From: Prevotellaceae bacterium UBA3849
GTDB taxonomy: Bacteria > Bacteroidota > Bacteroidia > Bacteroidales > Bacteroidaceae
Direction: 5' to 3'
Assembly (NCBI GenBank): GCA_002392645.1
Contig: DGHL01000117.1
Span: forward strand, 1 to 12,232
Length of the DNA: 12,232 nt
The position numbers were made by a program, and so were the translations under genes. Below the pieces are notes generated by a model. It did not search any database. It was not told where the DNA came from and saw only the letters and a program-made list of their open reading frames with translations. The first letter of the stretch is position 1. Each line of letters opens with the position of its first letter. This document shows, in pieces, positions 7,359 through 12,232 of the stretch.

Positions 7359-7402
7359 TGGGATGAATTAACAAAACCAACCTTAATAGAAAAAGAAAAA
7401 AA

Positions 7403-9199
7403 ATGGAATCTATATTTTTTTGTGGTTTCAATCTCTATGCATGGATTACGATATGTACGGTGCTGACAATGTTCAGTGTACTGTTGTTTACGAGACTACG
7501 TGCAGATATGGCATTTCTTGGCGCAATAGCCGTATTGTTCGTTACGGGGGTTCTTGATGCTAAAGAAGCCTTTTCGGGTTTCAGTTCTACATCGGTTGTC
7601 ATCATCGGCGTGTTGTTCGTGGTAGTGGCAGGACTCACCCACACTGGCGTGTTACAGTGGATGGTAAGGCATCTGTTGGGACAACCAGACAGCTATTCTA
7701 AAGCCGTAATAAGACTGATGTTGCCAGTTGCAGCACTGAGTTCTTTTCTAAGCAACACCACCGTAGTCACTATTTTCGTCAGCATAGTGAAGATGTGGTC
7801 GAAGAAGCTTGGCATAGCGCCGTCAAAACTTCTGATACCCTTGAGCTATGCCTCTGGTATGGGCGGCGTATGTACGCTGATAGGAACACCACCTAACCTG
7901 ATTATCTCAGGACTGTATGCCGACAAGACAGGCACTGCGATGAATATCCTTGCAACTACACTGCCTGGCTTGTTCTGTCTGTTCATAGGTGTGCTCTCCA
8001 TCATAGCCATGCGCAGGTTATTGCCTGACAGGAAAGCTCCCGAGACAGCATTTGAATCTACGTCTGATTATACGGTAGAGATGCTTGTGCCTTCTGATAA
8101 TAAACACATAGGTCAGACCATAACAGAGGCAGGACTTGCCAATGTCAAGGGTGGCAATCTTATAGAACTGATACACTTTGATGAAGTGATATCCCCCGTA
8201 CCTGCTGATGAGCCGGTATTTGGCGGTGACAGACTGGTGTATGCCGGTCAGGTGGACGAGCTTCTAGAGTTGCGCGAGAGCCATGGACTGGCAAACGCTG
8301 ATCATCACGTATTCTCCGTTAGTGAGATAGAGCATGACAGAGAGTTTCACACTGCGCTTGTCACCTTCGGCAGTAGTCTAATAGGCAAGAGCATCGGAGG
8401 CAGTTCGTTTGAGAAAGATAACAACGTGGCATTGGTCGCTGTGGCACGTCGCGGACAGCGTATTGAGCAGACTCCACACGATGTGAAGCTGCAGGCAGGC
8501 GACACGCTGTTGCTTGAATGTTCTGCCAAGACAAAGGTAAACAAAGAACGTCTGGAGTCACAGCTGCAGTTCTTCGATTCACCACAGGTACCGAATATAG
8601 GTTACAAGACCATTGTCTCAACCGTCATTATGATAGCCATGGTGACACTGTCAGCACTTGGCGTGATACCACTGTTGCAGTGTGCCTTCCTCGCTGCTGC
8701 AGCAATGCTGTTGCTGCGCTGCTGTAGTCCGGAGCAAGCCATGAAAGCCGTAAACTGGGACATACTGATGGTGTTTGCCGGTTCGGTGGTGTTGGGCATA
8801 GCCATACAGAAAACAGGCATAGCCGAGCATCTTGCATTCGGTATACTGGATGTTTGCGGCAGCAATCCTATAGTGGTGATGACGGCAATTTGTCTTGTAG
8901 GCACATTCATCACGGAGTTCATATCCAACACTGCGGCAGGAGCCATGTTCTTCCCTATAATGTATGATGCAGCAGAGAAACTGGGCTATGAGCCATACCC
9001 ATTCCTTATCGCGTTGATGATAAGCGTAAGCAGCAGCTTCGCCACACCTATAGGCTCACCCACGCACATGCTGGTATATGGTGCCGGCGGCTACCGCTTC
9101 AGCGACTTCATACGAATAGGTCTGCTGATGAATATCATCATCCTTGCGGCAAACATATTCATAGTGAACATCATTTACCCCCTGACACCTTTAAATTAA
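7403..9199 (+). CDS. SLC13/DASS-family anion permease with two RCK_C (TrkA-C) domains
   Basis: This inner-membrane transporter of 598 aa is expected to carry small anions such as dicarboxylates or sulfate with a cation. The first membrane half (about 10-205) contains the SNTT motif (117-120) and IGTPPNLI (160-167). The second half (about 402-592) repeats this as SNTAAG (508-513) and IGSPTHML (550-557), the inverted-repeat hallmark of the fold. Between them is a cytosolic insert with two RCK_C domains, about 220-292 and 312-378 (GDRLVYAGQ; GDTLLLECSA), which in relatives bind ligands and may gate transport. Substrate cannot be assigned from these motifs; sulfate or dicarboxylate are the usual options. 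The ATG at 7403 follows a purine-rich leader, 44 nt after the dipeptidase stop codon. No promoter is visible in that gap, so co-transcription is likely. Confidence 0.92.
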   Translation: MESIFFCGFNLYAWITICTVLTMFSVLLFTRLRADMAFLGAIAVLFVTGVLDAKEAFSGFSSTSVVIIGVLFVVVAGLTHTGVLQWMVRHLLGQPDSYSKAVIRLMLPVAALSSFLSNTTVVTIFVSIVKMWSKKLGIAPSKLLIPLSYASGMGGVCTLIGTPPNLIISGLYADKTGTAMNILATTLPGLFCLFIGVLSIIAMRRLLPDRKAPETAFESTSDYTVEMLVPSDNKHIGQTITEAGLANVKGGNLIELIHFDEVISPVPADEPVFGGDRLVYAGQVDELLELRESHGLANADHHVFSVSEIEHDREFHTALVTFGSSLIGKSIGGSSFEKDNNVALVAVARRGQRIEQTPHDVKLQAGDTLLLECSAKTKVNKERLESQLQFFDSPQVPNIGYKTIVSTVIMIAMVTLSALGVIPLLQCAFLAAAAMLLLRCCSPEQAMKAVNWDILMVFAGSVVLGIAIQKTGIAEHLAFGILDVCGSNPIVVMTAICLVGTFITEFISNTAAGAMFFPIMYDAAEKLGYEPYPFLIALMISVSSSFATPIGSPTHMLVYGAGGYRFSDFIRIGLLMNIIILAANIFIVNIIYPLTPLN

Positions 9200-9250
9200 G
9201 TCTCGCGCCATCATAATTCACATCCGCAAGAAAAAAAAGAGCGAAAAAAT

Positions 9251-9281
9251 TTTGCTATCAAACCAACTTTACGTATCTTTG
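9251..9281 (+). promoter_or_regulatory. Bacteroidetes-type promoter of the alarmone operon
   Basis: TTTG (9251-9254) and TATCTTTG (9274-9281) are separated by 19 nt, a near-perfect match to the Bacteroidetes sigma pattern. The predicted start near 9286 gives a leader of about 19 nt before the ATG at 9305. It separates the alarmone genes from the SLC13 gene; no clear terminator hairpin was found in the 105-bp gap. Confidence 0.75.
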
Positions 9282-9304
9282 TATCCAAATTCACATTCAG
9301 ATAT

Positions 9305-10387
9305 ATGAAATACCAACTTGACCTGCATAGCCAGATGCTGATGGAGCAATACAATGAGCGCAAACCTCTATATGAGCGTTTGTTGCATCTTGCTTGCGAT
9401 GCATTGCGCCAAGCCCTTGACGGACAGCGTGTGAGGGCGACAGCCATGGACTCCCGCATTAAGGAGGCAGACTCGCTGGCAGGCAAGTTGGAGTTGAAGG
9501 GTACAAAGTATCATACACTCGACGATGTTACCGACATCGTAGGCTTACGCGTGATAACATTCTATGGTGCTGACGTAGATAAGGTTGCAGCAATAGTCAG
9601 CGAGACATTCGATGTGGACTGGAGTCGGTCGGTAGATAAACGCAAACTGCATCGACTTGACAGTTTCGGCTATAACTCACTGCACTATATCTGCCGTCTG
9701 CCCAAGAGCATCGTTGATGATGCCAGGATGCCAATGCTCAACGAACTGGCATTCGAGATACAGATGCGCACTGCCCTGCAGCATGTATGGAGCACGCTGG
9801 ATCATGATACGAAATATAAGGGTGACGTAAAGGTGCCACGCGAGTATCAACGACAGTTTAACAGACTGGCAGGCATGCTGGAACTGATAGATGAGGAGTT
9901 TGACAGGCTGCGCACCACGCTGACAGACTACCGCCGTCAGATGCTGACGCTGGAGGCTTCCGGACAGTTGGATGATGTATATCTTAACGCTGAAACTTTC
10001 CGTCATTTCCTCGACACACGCCCTTTCAACAACCTTAATCAGCGTATTGCAGGGATAAACCAGGCAGAGCTGTATCCGGCACCGATGATGTCGTTCCTGC
10101 TCGTGTTGCAGGAACTGGGACTGGAGACCCTCGGCGACGTAAACCGATTGATTGACGACTATAGCGACGATGCCTACAAACTGGCAGCATCACAGTTGGG
10201 GGCCACCGACATCGACATCCTTTCTGAGAACATCGGACTGCAGAACCTATGCTACGTGTATATTCTGAAGCAAGGCGGCGGACAGGCAGAGCTGTGCCAC
10301 GTGATAGAACTGTTAAGGGGTGAGGACCCAGGCAATGCCACGCTGGCAAGTGAACTGATGAAGCATGCCAAGGAACTGACGCTATAA
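9305..10387 (+). CDS. RelA/SpoT-domain (p)ppGpp synthetase with helical C-terminal extension
   Basis: The enzyme is expected to transfer pyrophosphate from ATP to a guanine nucleotide or another acceptor. All core synthetase motifs are seen in its 360 aa: R51-I-K53...S57...K61 (ATP-binding loop, RxKxxxSxxxK), DIVGLR at 77-82, FGYNSLH at 121-127 (G-loop Tyr123), EIQMRT at 151-156, W162, then DH at 166-167 and Y171. Canonical Rel has Arg after the G-loop Tyr; here it is Asn124. There is no HD hydrolase, TGS or ACT domain, so it is not a long RSH enzyme. At 360 aa it is longer than typical small alarmone synthetases (about 200-250 aa); residues from about 205 form an unrecognised alpha-helical tail. 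It has its own promoter. A hydrolase gene follows 42 nt downstream, as in toxSAS toxin-antitoxin pairs. Whether it makes (p)ppGpp or acts as a toxin cannot be told. Confidence 0.9.
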   Translation: MKYQLDLHSQMLMEQYNERKPLYERLLHLACDALRQALDGQRVRATAMDSRIKEADSLAGKLELKGTKYHTLDDVTDIVGLRVITFYGADVDKVAAIVSETFDVDWSRSVDKRKLHRLDSFGYNSLHYICRLPKSIVDDARMPMLNELAFEIQMRTALQHVWSTLDHDTKYKGDVKVPREYQRQFNRLAGMLELIDEEFDRLRTTLTDYRRQMLTLEASGQLDDVYLNAETFRHFLDTRPFNNLNQRIAGINQAELYPAPMMSFLLVLQELGLETLGDVNRLIDDYSDDAYKLAASQLGATDIDILSENIGLQNLCYVYILKQGGGQAELCHVIELLRGEDPGNATLASELMKHAKELTL

Positions 10388-10429
10388 CATACCTAATTAT
10401 ATATATGACCTTTAATAACAAGACCGCAG

Positions 10430-11008
10430 ATGGAACAAAACATTGATACCTCACTGCTCGACCGCGCCATAGTATTTGCCGTCAACGCCCACAAAGGCGT
10501 GGAGCGCAAAGGAAAGGGATTTCCATACATAGTACATCCACTGGAGGCTGTCAGCATAGTAGCCACCATGAGCAGCGACCAGGAACTCCTGGCTGCCGCT
10601 GTGCTGCACGACGTGATAGAAGACACGCCGACCACCTTTGAAGATCTCAAGCAGGAGTTTGGCGAGCGCGTGGCACGCTTGGTGGAAGCTGAGAGCGACA
10701 AGGTTGTGAAAGGACCTGATGCCGAAACGTGGCACCAGCGCAAGTTGGATTCGCTCAACCGCCTGCGCAGTGCCGACCGCGACGTGAAGATAGTGACGAT
10801 AGGCGACAAGCTGTCTAACATGCGTGCCATAGCACGTGACTATCAGGCCGTGGGCGATGAACTGTGGAAGAGGTTTACTATAAGCAATCCTGCTGAACAT
10901 GCATGGCGCTACCGTGCGCTGGCAGAGGCACTGAGCGACCTTGCCGACACCGAGGCATACAAGGAATTCTGCATGTTGGTAGATAAAACATTTGGAAATA
11001 TATCATGA
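10430..11008 (+). CDS. Single-domain alarmone hydrolase, MESH1-like HD family
   Basis: This 192-aa HD-domain protein has the manganese-binding set of SpoT/MESH1 hydrolases: H36 (YIVHPLEA), H60-D61 (VLHDVIEDT) with E64-D65, and D126 (GDKLSNMRAI). RKGKGFPY before H36 matches the substrate loop. Such small alarmone hydrolases remove the 3'-pyrophosphate of (p)ppGpp; some also hydrolyse (p)ppApp or reverse tRNA pyrophosphorylation by toxSAS toxins. The ATG at 10430 lies 42 nt after the synthetase gene, with no promoter or terminator in the gap. The stop TGA overlaps the next ATG (ATGA), so it is translationally coupled to the phosphatase. Length is normal for the family. Hydrolase activity is well supported; its physiological substrate is an inference from the neighbour. 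Confidence 0.93.
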   Translation: MEQNIDTSLLDRAIVFAVNAHKGVERKGKGFPYIVHPLEAVSIVATMSSDQELLAAAVLHDVIEDTPTTFEDLKQEFGERVARLVEAESDKVVKGPDAETWHQRKLDSLNRLRSADRDVKIVTIGDKLSNMRAIARDYQAVGDELWKRFTISNPAEHAWRYRALAEALSDLADTEAYKEFCMLVDKTFGNIS

Positions 11009-12232
11009 AAAACCCATTGAAACTTATACCAGAGAGCCTTCGCTCAAAGGGCAACATAGCCATAATGCTGACGGCTGCCGTACTGATAGAAGTAACGAGC
11101 ATAGTGCAGTATTTCTATGCCAAGGAAGGCATACGCAAAGAGGTGGAGCACCGGGCTGAGAGCGAACTGAAGGCTAAGAGCCTGGAGATACGTAACGTAA
11201 AGAACATCGTTGAGGTGGCTGTGGCAAACAAGGCATGGTCGGTGGAGCAACGACTGGCACAGCCCGACTCGCTGCTGGCGGTGACGAGAAAGCTCCTGGC
11301 TGACAATGAGAACATAGTGGGCAGCGCCATCGCCTTTGAGCCTTATTACTATAAGGAGAAAGGAAGGCAGTTCTCACCTTATTCATATAAAAGTAACGGC
11401 ACTACCCAGAGCAAGCAACTTGGCACGGATAAGTATGAATACCACAATATGGAGTGGTACACTAAACCCATGCAGACGGGGCGCGGACACTGGAGTGAGC
11501 CTTACTTTGACAAGGGGGGCGGCGAGATGATGATGGCAACATACAGCATGCCTATACGCAACGCTGAGGGGCGCATAGTGGCTGTGTTCACCGCTGACGT
11601 GTCGCTCGACTGGCTTTCCCAGATAATCAATGCACAACATATCTACCCTTCGTCATACAACATACTGCTGTCGCGTGAAGGCCAGATAATGGCTTGCCCG
11701 GTAGAGACGCTCGTGATGCGCAAAAGCATAGATCAGGTGACGTCGAGAATGGAGGACACCACCATGCTGCACATCAACCGTCAGATGATAGCCGGGCGCA
11801 GCGGACAGGCAACGGTGCACAATGACAAGGGAGAGAAGAACTATGTGTTCTACGCTCAGATGGATGATGCCACAGGATGGTCCATGGCAGTTGTATGCTC
11901 AGACCGTGAGATATACTACGGCTTAAGGCAGGTGGCATTCAATCTGTTCCTGCTGATGCTCGTAGGCATGGCACTGCTTGGCTTTATAATATGGCGTTCG
12001 GCACGTAATGCCAATCGTCTGCAGAACGTAAATATAGAGAAGAAACGCATTGAGAACGAACTGAATATTGCGCGTGCCATACAGATGGCTATGTTGCCGA
12101 AGACATTCCCGCCATACCCCGATTGCGACTCCATCGACATCTTCGGACTGCTGACTCCGGCAAAGGCTGTAGGAGGCGACCTCTACGACTTCTATATACG
12201 CGACAACAAACTGTTCTTCTGCATCGGCGACG
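11005..12232 (+). CDS. Membrane sensor phosphatase: dCache-like domain plus SpoIIE/PP2C domain, 3' end cut by window
   Basis: About 409 codons are visible before the right edge. A membrane segment at about 18-36 is followed by an extracytoplasmic region (about 40-305). That region has Cache-type features: IVGSAIAFEPYYY, EWYTKPMQTGRGHWSEPYFD, MMMATYSMPIRNAEGRIVAVFTADVSLDWL and a second half ending GWSMAVVCSDRE. A second membrane segment lies at about 310-330. A short helical linker (RIENELNIARAIQMAMLP, from about 349) leads into a SpoIIE/PP2C domain with AKAVGGDLYDFY, where D392 should bind metal. The rest of the catalytic domain lies beyond the window. RsbU-like proteins of this kind dephosphorylate a STAS anti-sigma-factor antagonist in response to a signal. 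The ATG overlaps the hydrolase stop codon by 4 nt. Confidence 0.9.
   Translation, partial: MKNPLKLIPESLRSKGNIAIMLTAAVLIEVTSIVQYFYAKEGIRKEVEHRAESELKAKSLEIRNVKNIVEVAVANKAWSVEQRLAQPDSLLAVTRKLLADNENIVGSAIAFEPYYYKEKGRQFSPYSYKSNGTTQSKQLGTDKYEYHNMEWYTKPMQTGRGHWSEPYFDKGGGEMMMATYSMPIRNAEGRIVAVFTADVSLDWLSQIINAQHIYPSSYNILLSREGQIMACPVETLVMRKSIDQVTSRMEDTTMLHINRQMIAGRSGQATVHNDKGEKNYVFYAQMDDATGWSMAVVCSDREIYYGLRQVAFNLFLLMLVGMALLGFIIWRSARNANRLQNVNIEKKRIENELNIARAIQMAMLPKTFPPYPDCDSIDIFGLLTPAKAVGGDLYDFYIRDNKLFFCIGD

Noticed and set aside
9200..9304. Terminator after the SLC13 gene
   Set aside because: Only a 4-bp TCGC/GCGA pairing with a long loop was found near the A-rich tracts; not a credible terminator.

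Overview
The window reads as Bacteroidales chromosome, most likely Prevotella or a close relative. The reasons are family-level protein similarity (an Rpn-type nuclease starting RYINPYTDFGFKKLFG, a Bacteroidales-style TPR protein), moderate GC with AT-rich gaps, weak or absent Shine-Dalgarno sequences, and several copies of the Bacteroidetes promoter pattern (TTG/TTTG, 19-20 nt, TAnnTTTG). The genus is an inference. No rRNA, tRNA, CRISPR array or complete insertion sequence was seen.

Left edge to 1291: the first 233 codons of a minus-strand Rpn/PDDEXK_2 nuclease gene run off the left edge. Next comes a gene-free stretch of about 590 bp. It holds a cluster of four 19-bp imperfect palindromes spaced in exact multiples of 22 bp, a strong hairpin terminator reading on the minus strand, a candidate small RNA ending at it, and the promoter of the next gene.

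1292-3471: a membrane-anchored protein of unknown function (+) converges with the DNA-repair ATPase radA (-). Only 14 bp separate their stop codons.

3597-9199: divergent from radA is a same-strand run of four genes. These are an orphan NMT1/SsuA-like substrate-binding lipoprotein, a cytosolic TPR protein overlapping it by 7 nt, an exported VanX/DdpX-type D-Ala-D-Ala dipeptidase, and an SLC13-type anion transporter with two internal RCK_C domains. The only clear promoter is before the first gene, so the run may be one operon, although the 44-52 nt gaps leave room for others.

9251 to the right edge: a well-formed promoter drives a (p)ppGpp synthetase-domain protein. It is followed by a MESH1-like single-domain alarmone hydrolase, and then by an ATGA-overlapping membrane sensor phosphatase (dCache plus SpoIIE/PP2C) cut by the window edge. 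This arrangement puts synthesis and destruction of an alarmone (or of a modification made by the synthetase) in one transcript with an RsbU-like partner-switching phosphatase. It is the most interesting part of the window. It may be ordinary stress signalling or a toxSAS-type toxin and hydrolase-antitoxin pair; the sequence alone does not decide.
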